From: Azorhizobium caulinodans ORS 571
GTDB taxonomy: Bacteria > Pseudomonadota > Alphaproteobacteria > Rhizobiales > Xanthobacteraceae
Assembly (NCBI RefSeq): GCF_000010525.1
Contig: NC_009937.1
Span: 687,501 to 751,500, forward strand
Direction of reading: 5' to 3'
Length of the DNA stretch: 64,000 nucleotides
The translations under genes were made by a program, and so were the position numbers. Position 1 is the stretch's first letter. Each line of letters opens with the position of its first letter. The notes beneath the pieces were generated by a model. That model saw nothing but the letters and a program-made list of their open reading frames with translations. It ran no database searches and was not told where the DNA came from. Shown here in pieces: positions 43,190-51,991 of the stretch.

Positions 43190-45982
43190 ATGGATGATCT
43201 GCTGCGCGAGTTTCTGACGGAAACCAACGAGAGCCTCGACGTGGCTGACGTCGAGCTCGTCAAGTTCGAACAAGATCCGAATAATGCTCAGATCTTGAAC
43301 AACATTTTCCGTCTGGTCCACACCATCAAGGGCACCTGCGGCTTCATCGGCCTGTCCCGCCTCGCGGCGCTTGCGCATGCGGCCGAGACGCTGATGGACA
43401 AGTTCCGCGAAGGCGCGCCGGTGACCACGGATGCGGTGGGCCTGGTGCTCCAGACCATCGACCGCATTAAGGAACTGCTGGCCGAGCTCGAGGCGCGCGG
43501 CGGCTCCGAGCCTGAAGGGTCCGACCAGGACCTCATCGGGCAGCTCGAACTCATGGCCGAGAACGCCCACAACGCGCCGGTCGCGGTTGTCGAGGCGCCC
43601 AAGCCCGCCGCGCCTGCGGCGTCCAGCGGCTTCTCTGGTCAGCTGGAGCGCGATCTGCTGCCGGGCGAAATCCCGCTCGACGAGCTGGAGCGCATCTTCC
43701 GCGAGACCGAGGTCGAGAAGCCGGCCGCCAAGAAGAAGGAAGTCGCGGTCAGCGAGCCGGCCAAGGCCGCCCTGCCGGCGACCGCCAAGAGCACCGCTCC
43801 GGCCACCACGGCTCCGGCGCCCGCTCCGGCCGCCGCTGCTCCGGCCCCGGCGCCCTCCACCGCGGTGGCGCGCAAGCCCGCCGAGGATGAGCACAAGGCG
43901 GCCCCCGCCGCGCGCGGCGACGATCACGCCGGCAGCGTCTCGTCCCAGTCCATTCGCGTGAACGTGAGTGTGCTGGAACACCTGATGACCATGGTCTCCG
44001 AGCTGGTGCTGACCCGCAACCAGTTGATGGAGATCGCCCGTCGCCAGGAAGACTCCGAATACAAGGTCCCGCTGCAGCGCCTGTCCAACGTGACGGCGGA
44101 GCTGCAGGAAGCGGTTATGCGCACCCGCATGCAGCCGATCGGCAATGCCTGGCAGAAGCTGCCGCGCATCGTCCGCGATCTGGCGCAGGAGCTGGGCAAG
44201 CAGATCGAGCTGGAGCAGATCGGCGCCGAGACTGAACTCGACCGCCAGGTCCTCGACCAGATCAAGGACCCGCTCACCCACATGGTGCGCAACTCCGCCG
44301 ACCACGGCCTGGAGATGCCCGAGGATCGCCGCAAGGCCGGCAAGCCGGAGAAGGGCACGATCCGCCTCTCGGCCTATCACGAGGGCGGCCACGTCATCGT
44401 CGAGATCTCCGACGACGGCAAGGGCCTCGACGTCGCGCGCATCAAGCAAAAGGCGCTCGACAACGGTCTCGCCACCGAGGCCGAACTGGCCAAGATGTCC
44501 GACCAGCAGGTGTTCCGCTACATCTTCGCGGCCGGCTTCTCCACCGCCGCCAAGGTGACCAGCGTCTCGGGCCGCGGCGTCGGCATGGACGTGGTGCGCT
44601 CGAACATCGAGATGATCGGCGGCACGGTGGAAGTGCGCTCCAAGCAGGGCGCCGGCTCCACCTTCGTCATCAAGATCCCGCTTACCCTCGCCATCGTCCC
44701 GGCCCTCATCGTCGAGGCTTCGGGCGAGCGCTTCGCGGTGCCGCAGAGCGCGGTCATCGAGCTGGTCCGCGTGCAGCCCAATTCCGAGCATCAGGTCAAG
44801 CGCCTGAAGGAATCCCCGGTGCTGTGCCTGCGCGACAAGCTGCTGCCGATCGTGAACCTCGGCAAGCTGCTCGGCATGGCGCCGCAGGGCGAGGACAATC
44901 TGGACGACCTCCTCATCGCCGTGATGCAGGTGGGCAACCAGACCTTCGGCGTGGTGGTGGACGCGGTCTCCCACACCGAGGAAATCGTGGTGAAGCCCAT
45001 GTCCTCGGTGCTCCGTCAGCTGCCGATGGTGTCGGGCTCGACCATTCTCGGCGACGGCCGCGTGATCATGATCGTGGACCCGGCGGGTCTTGCCCAGGTG
45101 GCGGCCAGCCCCGAAGAGGAGCGTTCCAACTTGGGTGCCGACGGTGCTGCCCATCTGCGCGACCAGGGGGCGACCACCTCGCTGCTCCTGCTGCGCGCCG
45201 GCAACAACGACATCAAGGCGGTGCCGCTCTCGCTGGTCACCCGCCTCGAGGAGCTGGAGCTCGAGAAGGTCGAGACGGTCAACGGCCACCCGGTCATCCA
45301 GTACCGTGGCGCGCTGATCCCGCTGGTGCACGTGAACGACAAGGTGAAGCGCGCCACCACCGGCACGCAGCCCATGCTGATCTTCTCCGACGAGGGCAAG
45401 GTCATGGGTCTCGTGGTGGACGAGATTGTCGACATCGTCGAGGCCCGCCTCGACATGCAGCTCTCCTCCGATGCGCCGGATGCGCTCGGCGCGGCCATCA
45501 TCGACGGCCAGGCGACCGAGATCCTCGATGTCGGCCACTTCCTGTCCATCGCCTTCGGCGACTGGTTCGAGCGGCATGACAGCGAGAAGCAGACCAGCTT
45601 CGGCAAGGTGTTGCTGGTGGATGACAGCCTCTTCTACCGCAACCTCATCGAGCCGGTGCTGAAGGGCACGGGCTATGAGGTCACCGCCTGCTCGTCCGGC
45701 CGCGAGGCGCTCGAGAAGATCGCCGCCGGCGCCCGCTTCGACGCGGTGGTCAGCGATCTGGAGATGCCCGACATGGACGGCTGCCAGCTGGCCCGCGCCC
45801 TGCGCGCGGATGCGGCGACCGCCCACCTGCCGATCATCGCCTTGTCGAGCGACCGTTCTTCGGAGAGCATCGAGCGGGCCCGCGTGGCCGGCTTCACTGA
45901 CTACATCGCCAAGTTCGACCGTCCCGGTCTCATCGCCGCGCTGAAGGAATTCGCCGGCACTGCCCATGGAGAGGCGGCATGA
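43190..45982 (+). CDS. cheA: Chemotaxis histidine kinase CheA with C-terminal receiver
   Basis: 930 residues. Hpt domain with H44 (LVHTIKGTCGFIG); an Ala/Pro-rich linker (about 180-245); dimerisation helices (LEHLMTMVSELVLTRNQL); kinase domain (HMVRNSADHGLE, DDGKGLD, GRGVGMDVV); a CheW-like domain (LAIVPALIVEASGERFAVP); a second regulatory stretch with CheW-like features (VPLSLVTRLEELELEKV, PLVHVNDKV); and a receiver at about 802-925 (LLVDDSLFYRN, VVSDLEMPDMDG, YIAKFD). The receiver makes it a hybrid CheA and could serve as an internal phosphate sink. Starts the cheAWYBR operon; cheW overlaps by four bases. Confidence 0.95.
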   Translation: MDDLLREFLTETNESLDVADVELVKFEQDPNNAQILNNIFRLVHTIKGTCGFIGLSRLAALAHAAETLMDKFREGAPVTTDAVGLVLQTIDRIKELLAELEARGGSEPEGSDQDLIGQLELMAENAHNAPVAVVEAPKPAAPAASSGFSGQLERDLLPGEIPLDELERIFRETEVEKPAAKKKEVAVSEPAKAALPATAKSTAPATTAPAPAPAAAAPAPAPSTAVARKPAEDEHKAAPAARGDDHAGSVSSQSIRVNVSVLEHLMTMVSELVLTRNQLMEIARRQEDSEYKVPLQRLSNVTAELQEAVMRTRMQPIGNAWQKLPRIVRDLAQELGKQIELEQIGAETELDRQVLDQIKDPLTHMVRNSADHGLEMPEDRRKAGKPEKGTIRLSAYHEGGHVIVEISDDGKGLDVARIKQKALDNGLATEAELAKMSDQQVFRYIFAAGFSTAAKVTSVSGRGVGMDVVRSNIEMIGGTVEVRSKQGAGSTFVIKIPLTLAIVPALIVEASGERFAVPQSAVIELVRVQPNSEHQVKRLKESPVLCLRDKLLPIVNLGKLLGMAPQGEDNLDDLLIAVMQVGNQTFGVVVDAVSHTEEIVVKPMSSVLRQLPMVSGSTILGDGRVIMIVDPAGLAQVAASPEEERSNLGADGAAHLRDQGATTSLLLLRAGNNDIKAVPLSLVTRLEELELEKVETVNGHPVIQYRGALIPLVHVNDKVKRATTGTQPMLIFSDEGKVMGLVVDEIVDIVEARLDMQLSSDAPDALGAAIIDGQATEILDVGHFLSIAFGDWFERHDSEKQTSFGKVLLVDDSLFYRNLIEPVLKGTGYEVTACSSGREALEKIAAGARFDAVVSDLEMPDMDGCQLARALRADAATAHLPIIALSSDRSSESIERARVAGFTDYIAKFDRPGLIAALKEFAGTAHGEAA

Positions 45983-46461
45983 CCAGCACCAGTCTCGTCC
46001 TCGCACGACAGGAAAACACCGGCGCGGGCGCCCAGTATGTGACCGTCCGGATCGGGCCGCAGCTCTTCGGCCTGCCGATCGAGATGGTCCACGAGGTCTT
46101 CGTACCGGACCACATCACGCGGGTGCCGCTCTCGAACCATGAGATCGAGGGCGTCCTCAACCTGCGCGGCCGCATCGTGACCATGATCAACATGCGCAGC
46201 ATGCTCGGCCTGCCGGCGCTTGAGGACACTCGCCGCATGGCGGTGGGCATCGAGCATCACGGCGAATCCTTCGGACTGATGATCGACGAGGTGGGCGAAG
46301 TGCTCGTCCTCGATCCGGCCCGCAAGGAGACGAATCCGACGAATCTCGATCCCCACTGGGCCGATATCGTCACGGGCGTCTATCGGCTGAAGGGGCAGCT
46401 CATGCTGGTCCTCGACGTTGACCTGGCGCTTGGCCGGCTCAACACGGCGCGCGCCGCCTGA
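45979..46461 (+). CDS. cheW: Chemotaxis coupling protein CheW
   Basis: 160 residues of a single CheW domain: YVTVRIGPQLFGLPIEMVHE, VPLSNHEIEGVLNLRGRIV, MIDEVGEVLVL and LKGQLMLVLDVD. It bridges chemoreceptors and CheA. Start lies in the cheA stop (four-base overlap); cheY follows at 28 bases. Confidence 0.95.
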   Translation: MTSTSLVLARQENTGAGAQYVTVRIGPQLFGLPIEMVHEVFVPDHITRVPLSNHEIEGVLNLRGRIVTMINMRSMLGLPALEDTRRMAVGIEHHGESFGLMIDEVGEVLVLDPARKETNPTNLDPHWADIVTGVYRLKGQLMLVLDVDLALGRLNTARAA

Positions 46462-46489
46462 GCGCCGCCTCGAATTTCAGGAGAGGAAC

Positions 46490-46873
46490 ATGAAGACCTG
46501 CCTAGTGGTGGATGATTCAGGCGTGGTGCGTAAGGTGGCCCGTCGCATCTTGGAGGATCTGTCCTTCAACGTGCGTGAGGCGGCCGACGGGCAGGCGGCT
46601 TTGAAGGCGTGCGAGGAAGCCATGCCGGACGGCATCCTGCTGGACTGGAACATGCCCGTCATGGAAGGCATCGAGTTCCTCGAGCTCCTGCGCAAGACCG
46701 AGGGCGGCGACGTGCCGCGCGTGATCTTCTGCACCACCAACAACGACATCGAGCACATCACGCGCGCGATCGAGGCTGGTGCCAACGAATACATCATGAA
46801 GCCTTTCGATCAGGACATCCTGCGCGAGAAGCTTGAGGAAGTCGGCCTGCTGGAGAAGGCACCCGCTACATGA
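46490..46873 (+). CDS. cheY: Chemotaxis response regulator CheY (operon copy)
   Basis: 127 residues from ATG 46490 after AGGAGAGG. D8/D9 acidic pair, phosphoacceptor D52 (LLDWNMPVMEG), Thr in FCTTNN and Lys in IMKPFD are present. It is the second CheY of the window and is encoded with cheA, cheW, cheB and cheR. One of the two probably drives the motor and the other may act as sink or serve another output. Stop overlaps the cheB start by four bases. Confidence 0.94.
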   Translation: MKTCLVVDDSGVVRKVARRILEDLSFNVREAADGQAALKACEEAMPDGILLDWNMPVMEGIEFLELLRKTEGGDVPRVIFCTTNNDIEHITRAIEAGANEYIMKPFDQDILREKLEEVGLLEKAPAT

Positions 46874-48108
46874 GCACTTCCGCGCCTTCAGCGGATACGG
46901 GAGCCGTCGAAGATCCGATCCGCGTGATGATCGTGGATGACAGTGTCTTCATTCGCGGAATCCTATCCAACTGGCTCGGGGAATCGCCAGACCTGCGGGT
47001 CGTCGCCACGCACGCCAACGGCCGCCGCGCCGTGGACGACGTGCAGAAGTCGCTGCCTGACGTGGTCATCCTCGACCTCGAAATGCCGGAGATGGACGGG
47101 CTTACGGCCCTGCCCCTCATCCTTGAGAAAAAGCCGAACACCGTCGTCCTGGTGGCCTCCACGCTGACCCGGCGCGGGGCGGAAGTCTCGCTGAAGGCGA
47201 TGAGCCTCGGTGCGGCCGACTATGTGCCGAAGCCGGACGCCGGCCGCGGCATCTCGGCCGCCGACGAGTTCCGCCGCGACCTGACCGCGAAGGTGCGCAG
47301 CCTTGGACAGCGCGTGCGTCGCCGCGGCAGCCTGCCGCGCGTGATGGCCGCTGCTGCCGCGTCCGCGGCTGCGGCGCCTGCCGCAGCTCCGGCCACTGCG
47401 GGTGCGGCTGCGCCGGCACCGGCCCGGCCCGCGGCACCTGCGGCGGGAGCGGCTCCCGCGGCTCCGGTCTCGGCCTTCGCCAAGCCGAAGGTGAACGACA
47501 AGCGCCGGCCTTATTCCATGTCGCCGGTGACCGTGCTGGCGGTGGGCAGCTCCACGGGCGGGCCGCAGGCCCTCACGCGCCTGTTCACCGACATCGGGCC
47601 GTCCATCGCCAACGTGCCCGTGGTGATCGTGCAGCACATGCCGGCCACCTTCACCGCCATTCTCGCCGAGCACGTGGGACGTGCGGCGGGGCGTCCGGCG
47701 GCGGAAGGCATTGATGGCGAGGTGGTGAAGCCTGGCCACATCTATATCGCGCCGGGCGGCAAGCACATGGTGCTGGAGAAGTCCGGCAACGACAAGGTGA
47801 TCCGCCTGCATGACGGGCCGCCGGTGAATTTCTGCAAGCCGGCCGTCGATCCGATGTTCGACACCGTTTCGGAAATCTACGGCCGCAACGCGCTGGCGGT
47901 CGTGCTGACCGGAATGGGCAGTGACGGGGCCAAGGGCGCCGGCCGTATCGCCGATGCCGGTGGCAGCGTGATTGCGCAAGACGAAGAAACAAGCGTCGTT
48001 TGGGGCATGCCCGGTGCGACCGTCCAGATGGGGAACGCCTCCGAAGTTCTCTCCATCGCAGACATCGGCCGCAAGGTGTCTCGCTTGCTGACGGGAGGAC
48101 GGGCATGA
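46870..48108 (+). CDS. cheB: Chemoreceptor methylesterase/deamidase CheB
   Basis: 412 residues. Receiver with D23/D24 and phosphoacceptor D69 (VVILDLEMPEMDG); an Ala/Pro-rich linker (about 158-205) longer than usual; methylesterase domain with the catalytic triad S227 or S228 (GSSTGGPQAL), H256 (VIVQHMPA) and D352 (TGMGSDGA). It removes methyl groups from receptors when phosphorylated by CheA. Coupled by four-base overlaps to cheY and cheR. Confidence 0.95.
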   Translation: MSTSAPSADTGAVEDPIRVMIVDDSVFIRGILSNWLGESPDLRVVATHANGRRAVDDVQKSLPDVVILDLEMPEMDGLTALPLILEKKPNTVVLVASTLTRRGAEVSLKAMSLGAADYVPKPDAGRGISAADEFRRDLTAKVRSLGQRVRRRGSLPRVMAAAAASAAAAPAAAPATAGAAAPAPARPAAPAAGAAPAAPVSAFAKPKVNDKRRPYSMSPVTVLAVGSSTGGPQALTRLFTDIGPSIANVPVVIVQHMPATFTAILAEHVGRAAGRPAAEGIDGEVVKPGHIYIAPGGKHMVLEKSGNDKVIRLHDGPPVNFCKPAVDPMFDTVSEIYGRNALAVVLTGMGSDGAKGAGRIADAGGSVIAQDEETSVVWGMPGATVQMGNASEVLSIADIGRKVSRLLTGGRA

Positions 48109-48956
48109 TCAGCGCCGCCGACTACGAATTCTTCAAGAAGTACCTGAAGCAGCACTCCGGTCTGATCCTGTCGGACGACAAGCACTATCTGCTCGAGAGC
48201 CGCCTCGTTCCCCTGCTGCGCAAGTTCGAGATCGCCGATTTCGGTCGCCTCGCGGCGGTGCTGCGGGACAATTCCTCGTCCGCCGTGGCCGAGGCCGTGA
48301 TCGAGGCTATGACCACGAACGAGTCGCTGTTCTTCCGCGACAAGACCCCGTTCGAGGTCTTCACCAGCATCATGCTGCCGAAGCTGCACGCCGCCCGCTC
48401 GCCGAGCGCGCCCCTGCGCATCTGGTGCGCCGCCGCCTCGACGGGGCAGGAGCCCTATTCGCTGGCGATGACGCTGAAGGAAAATCCGCATCTCGTCGGC
48501 TCGCGCCGGGTGGAGATCTTCTGCACGGATCTGTCGAACGAGGTTCTGGAGCGGGCCGCCTCCGGCCGCTACAACCAGTTCGAGGTCCAGCGCGGCCTGC
48601 CGATCCAGATGCTGATGAAGTACTTCAAGAAAGTCGACGACATGTGGGAGATCTCTCCCCAGTTGAAGACCATGATGACCTTCCGCAAGCTGAACCTGCT
48701 CAACCCGTTCGTGGGCCTCGGCACGTTCGACATCGTGTTCTGCCGCAACGTGCTCATCTATTTCGATGCGCCGACCAAGACCGACATCCTGAACCGGCTC
48801 GCCAAGGTGACGGCGGCGGACGGTTATCTGGTGCTCGGCGGTGCGGAGACGGTGATGGGCCTCGGCGACGCCTACAAGCCGCTGCCCAACCAGCGCGGCT
48901 TCTATGTGCCGAACGTTCCGGCCGCTGCGGCGCCTGCGGCCATGGCCTCCCGCTGA
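48105..48956 (+). CDS. cheR: Chemoreceptor methyltransferase CheR
   Basis: 283 residues from ATG 48105 in the cheB stop. N-terminal helices (FFKKYLKQHSGLILSDDKHY, LESRLVPLLRKF) and the AdoMet fold with WCAAASTGQEPYSLAM and DIVFCRNVLIYFD identify it. It methylates receptor glutamates; neither receptor in this window ends in the docking pentapeptide used by enteric CheR. Last gene of the operon, followed by a strong terminator. Confidence 0.95.
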   Translation: MISAADYEFFKKYLKQHSGLILSDDKHYLLESRLVPLLRKFEIADFGRLAAVLRDNSSSAVAEAVIEAMTTNESLFFRDKTPFEVFTSIMLPKLHAARSPSAPLRIWCAAASTGQEPYSLAMTLKENPHLVGSRRVEIFCTDLSNEVLERAASGRYNQFEVQRGLPIQMLMKYFKKVDDMWEISPQLKTMMTFRKLNLLNPFVGLGTFDIVFCRNVLIYFDAPTKTDILNRLAKVTAADGYLVLGGAETVMGLGDAYKPLPNQRGFYVPNVPAAAAPAAMASR

Positions 48957-48979
48957 CGGGCACATAAACCCAAGGATAG

Positions 48980-49009
48980 CGGCCCCGGCGGACAGTCGGG
49001 GCCGTTTTT
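48980..49009 (+). terminator. Intrinsic terminator of the che operon
   Basis: CGGCCCCG and CGGGGCCG form an 8-bp stem with a 9-base loop followed by TTTTTATTT, 24 bases past the cheR stop. It separates the operon from the soluble receptor gene. Confidence 0.85.
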
Positions 49010-49207
49010 ATTTGCGCAACTGATTATTTGAGGCTCATCTTACCTGTGGATGACGCACGCGACGCCATCTTCGCGAAAGCGTGGCCGTACAGCATGGGGC
49101 GCCCGTTAAGAAAAAGGTGCGGGCGGATCGGACGCGTCGCCAGCTTTGCGCGTCCTGACCGGGAGGAACTCGCCGCACCACCGCGTGCCGCGAAACGGGA
49201 TGGTCCC

Positions 49208-50542
49208 ATGACACAAGAAAGTCTGAGCCAGCGTCTGAATTTCATCGGCATGGACAAGGCCCTTCAGGCCAGCCTGCGCGAGGCGCGCGATCTGGTGGTC
49301 GCCGCGATGCCGAAGATCCTGGATGGCTTCTACGACCACCTGATGACCTATCCGGACATGGCCCGGATGTTCCCCACGGCCGCCGTGCGCGCCCACGCCA
49401 AGGCGATGCAGATCAAGCACTGGGGCGTGATCCTCGATGGCCGGTTCGATGCCGCCTATGTGGAATCCGTCACCCGCATCGGCCAGACGCATGCCCGTCT
49501 CGGCCTTGAGCCCCGCTGGTACATCGCGGGCTATGCCCTTCTTCTGAGCGGCCTCGTCGCCGCCATCGAGACCGGCTTCAAGGCCGGTCGCTTCGACCGC
49601 ACGGCGCCCGAACGGAAGGCGCGGCTGATCGAGGCGGTCATCACCGCCGCCCTGCTGGATATGGATTTCGCCATCTCCGTCTATCTCGATGCCGGCATCA
49701 AGGCGAAGCGCGAGACCCTCGATCGGGTTGGCGCGGCCTTCCGCAGCATCGTGACGACGGTTTCCGACGCCGCCGCGCATCTGGAGACTACGGCGGCCTC
49801 GCTGGCCGACACGGCGCAGAGCACGCGCGCGCTGTCGTCCGCCGTCGCCTCTTCCTCCGAGCAGGCCTCGTCCAACGTGCAGTCGGTGGCGACGGCCTCC
49901 GACGAACTGGCCGCATCCATCAACGAGATCAGCCGCCAGGTGCGGGAATCGAGCCGCATCGCCGGTGAGGCGGTGGAGCAGGCGCAACGCACCGATGAGC
50001 GCATCCGCGAGCTCTCGAGCGCCTCGGCGCGCATCGGGGATGTCCTGAAGCTCATCACCGCCATCGCGGAGCAGACCAATCTCCTCGCGCTCAACGCCAC
50101 CATCGAGGCCGCGCGCGCGGGCGAGGCGGGGCGCGGCTTCGCGGTGGTGGCGCAGGAAGTGAAGGCGCTCGCCTCCCAGACGGCCAAGGCCATCGAGGAG
50201 ATCGGCGGCCAGATCACCTCCATGCAGTCGGCGACGCAGGATAGCGTGTCGGCGGTGAAGGAGATCGGTCACACCATCGAGCGCCTCGCCGGCATCTCGG
50301 AAACCATCGCCCATGCGGTGGACAGCCAGACCGAGGCGACGTCCATGATCACCGCCAATGTGGCGCGCGCCGCCGTGGGCACGGAGGAGGTGGCGACCGC
50401 CATCGCCTCGGTGCGGACCCAGGCAGTCAACACCGGATCGGCGTCCGAGGAAGTGCTGGGCTCCGCCCGGATGCTGAGCTCGGAAAGCCAGAGGCTGAAC
50501 GAGGAAGTGGAGACCTTCCTGAAGACCATCGATGTGGTCTGA
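49208..50542 (+). CDS. Globin-coupled soluble chemoreceptor
   Basis: 444 residues from ATG 49208; the upstream in-frame region has no domain. Residues about 10-160 match the protoglobin sensor domain: [31 protein letters not shown] and the proximal haem His at about 95 in [19 protein letters not shown]. No membrane helix is present. The C-terminal half is a chemoreceptor signalling domain with [20 protein letters not shown]. Members such as HemAT sense oxygen for aerotaxis. It has its own promoter region (about 200 bases after the che terminator) and sits next to cheR, so it likely feeds this CheA. Confidence 0.93.
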   Translation: MTQESLSQRLNFIGMDKALQASLREARDLVVAAMPKILDGFYDHLMTYPDMARMFPTAAVRAHAKAMQIKHWGVILDGRFDAAYVESVTRIGQTHARLGLEPRWYIAGYALLLSGLVAAIETGFKAGRFDRTAPERKARLIEAVITAALLDMDFAISVYLDAGIKAKRETLDRVGAAFRSIVTTVSDAAAHLETTAASLADTAQSTRALSSAVASSSEQASSNVQSVATASDELAASINEISRQVRESSRIAGEAVEQAQRTDERIRELSSASARIGDVLKLITAIAEQTNLLALNATIEAARAGEAGRGFAVVAQEVKALASQTAKAIEEIGGQITSMQSATQDSVSAVKEIGHTIERLAGISETIAHAVDSQTEATSMITANVARAAVGTEEVATAIASVRTQAVNTGSASEEVLGSARMLSSESQRLNEEVETFLKTIDVV

Positions 50543-50601
50543 CGGATAGCCTTCTTTCGGACACGGCTGATCTCTGCTTCGCCGCGTCCCTCCTGACGCT
50601 C

Positions 50602-50630
50602 CGGCCGGCCTTGCGCCGGCCGTTTGCGTT
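50602..50630. terminator. Terminator between the globin-coupled receptor and the convergent gene
   Basis: CGGCCGGC-CTTGC-GCCGGCCG, a perfect 8-bp stem followed by TTTGCGTTT on the plus strand. Its 19-base core differs by one base from the cheZ terminator core. It could stop both converging genes. Confidence 0.65.
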
Positions 50631-50641
50631 TCAGGGGTGTA

Positions 50642-51286
50642 TCAGATGCCCCGGTCGCGGGGCTTGGGCCCGGAGAAGCGAATGAGCAGCGGGCGAGAGG
50701 AGATGATAGGCCCGAAGCGGCTCGTCACCGGCAGGGGCAGGCACTTGTCGAGGCTGGTCAGCGCCGCCGCCACGAACTCCTTCTGCTCCGCAATGGTGCC
50801 CGGCAGCTTGGAATAGCTCGCCACCGGCTTGCCTTTCAGATTGCCCCTGTGGTCCAGCGCGAAGCGCAGCGTCATCTCCGCCCCTTCCGGCCCCGGAACG
50901 GGATCGAGGCAGGTGGCGAAGGCGGCGTCGAATTCCTTCCAGTTGTCGATGGGCTTCTGCGGCGGCGGGGGGGCGGGCGGGGCGCTCTCCGCCTGGTTCT
51001 GCTCAGGCGGCAGCGGCGGTTCGGGCGTGCGGATGCGCGGCGTCGTCGGCGGCGTTGCCTTCGCGGAGGGCATCATGTCCGCCGGCAGGTCCCCGGCCGT
51101 CGCCACGCGCGCGCCCGTCATCCCGCGCACGGCCATCTGCACGTCGGGCGCCGTCGCCTCGGGCGCGGCGGACGCCGCCGCCCCGACGGTGAGCATCAGA
51201 TAAAGAGCCGCCGTGCCGGTAAGGTCAGCGGGGAGAGACATCAGGTGGGAGGGCAGGCGAAGCGAGGCGGCGGCGCGGGAGGTCAT
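50642..51286 (-). CDS. Exported protein with TonB/TolA-like C-terminal domain, unknown role
   Basis: 214 residues from ATG 51286. A hydrophobic N-terminal segment (LTGTAALYLMLTVGAAASAA) should act as signal peptide or anchor. A Pro-rich linker (about 79-112) leads to a C-terminal domain with CLDPVPGPEGAEMTLRFALD and KPVASYSKLPG, which resembles the TonB/TolA C-terminal fold in rhizobial envelope proteins (pattern only). Two Cys (CLDPV, KCLPL) could pair. It starts one base after the stop of the 89-residue gene, so the two form a pair. Confidence 0.65.
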   Translation of the reverse strand: MTSRAAASLRLPSHLMSLPADLTGTAALYLMLTVGAAASAAPEATAPDVQMAVRGMTGARVATAGDLPADMMPSAKATPPTTPRIRTPEPPLPPEQNQAESAPPAPPPPQKPIDNWKEFDAAFATCLDPVPGPEGAEMTLRFALDHRGNLKGKPVASYSKLPGTIAEQKEFVAAALTSLDKCLPLPVTSRFGPIISSRPLLIRFSGPKPRDRGI

Positions 51287-51287
51287 G

Positions 51288-51557
51288 TCAGTTCGTGGTC
51301 CGCAGGGGAGGAGGCGAAGGCGGCAGTGTCCCCTGCTCCAGGTGGTCCGCCACTTCCGTGAGGGCCTGGGCGAGCGCGCGCAACTGCTCGGCATTGGCCG
51401 AGACCTGCACCGCGGGCAGGGGGAGGCCGGGGCGCGGCTTGCCCACTTCGAGGCGCAGGCCGCCGGCCGTTCCATCAAAAAGCGCGGTCGTGAAGCCCTG
51501 CAGCGGCCACACCTTGAGGCGGCCGTTTTCGTCCTTGTCCCAGTCGTCGAATTGCAT
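51288..51557 (-). CDS. Small unknown protein
   Basis: 89 residues from ATG 51557, 7 bases after GGAAGG. It is soluble, with an N-terminal part FDDWDKDENGRLKVWPLQG and a helix ANAEQLRALAQALTEVADHL, ending in a Pro-rich tail. I do not recognise the family. It lies directly upstream of, and in the same unit as, the exported TonB-like protein. Confidence 0.65.
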   Translation of the reverse strand: MQFDDWDKDENGRLKVWPLQGFTTALFDGTAGGLRLEVGKPRPGLPLPAVQVSANAEQLRALAQALTEVADHLEQGTLPPSPPPLRTTN

Positions 51558-51991
51558 GTCTGAGCCTTCCGATGTCGGGATGGACCTGAGGTCATCGCGA
51601 GAGACGCGGAGCCACGGGGGAGGTGAGCACCGGAAGGCCCGCTGCGCCGCGCGCTGGAACGCGCACGCGCCAGGGACAAGCGCGGCTCCGACCGGGCGGA
51701 TGCCCGGGTGTGGAACCCTTGCCTGTGCGGGGTTTCGTTGCATCGACCGGCCCGCCGCGCCGTCCGAGCGGGCGGAATGTGCGCCCGAAATCCGCGTTCG
51801 ACAATCGCCTTTTGCGGTTCTGGTCTAGGAGATGTGAACAGTGGGACCGGCGCGCCACACCCGTTCCTTTCGCCCTTTCGTCTGCAACCCTTGATGGCTC
51901 TTGTGCGGTGCGGCAATCAGGTGCGTCCGCATATCGACGAACATGACCGTCAACGCTATAGCTGGATACAGTCGGGGAGCAGGTTGCGCCG
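51558..51991. other. Divergent intergenic region
   Basis: 434 bases between the small unknown gene (minus) and the glycosyltransferase gene (plus). No gene, tRNA or convincing repeat is seen; it presumably carries promoters for both sides. Confidence 0.4.

Noticed and set aside
42995-46006. 1003-residue open frame on the minus strand over cheA
   Set aside because: Antisense to cheA, with composition typical of a shadow frame and no family motif.
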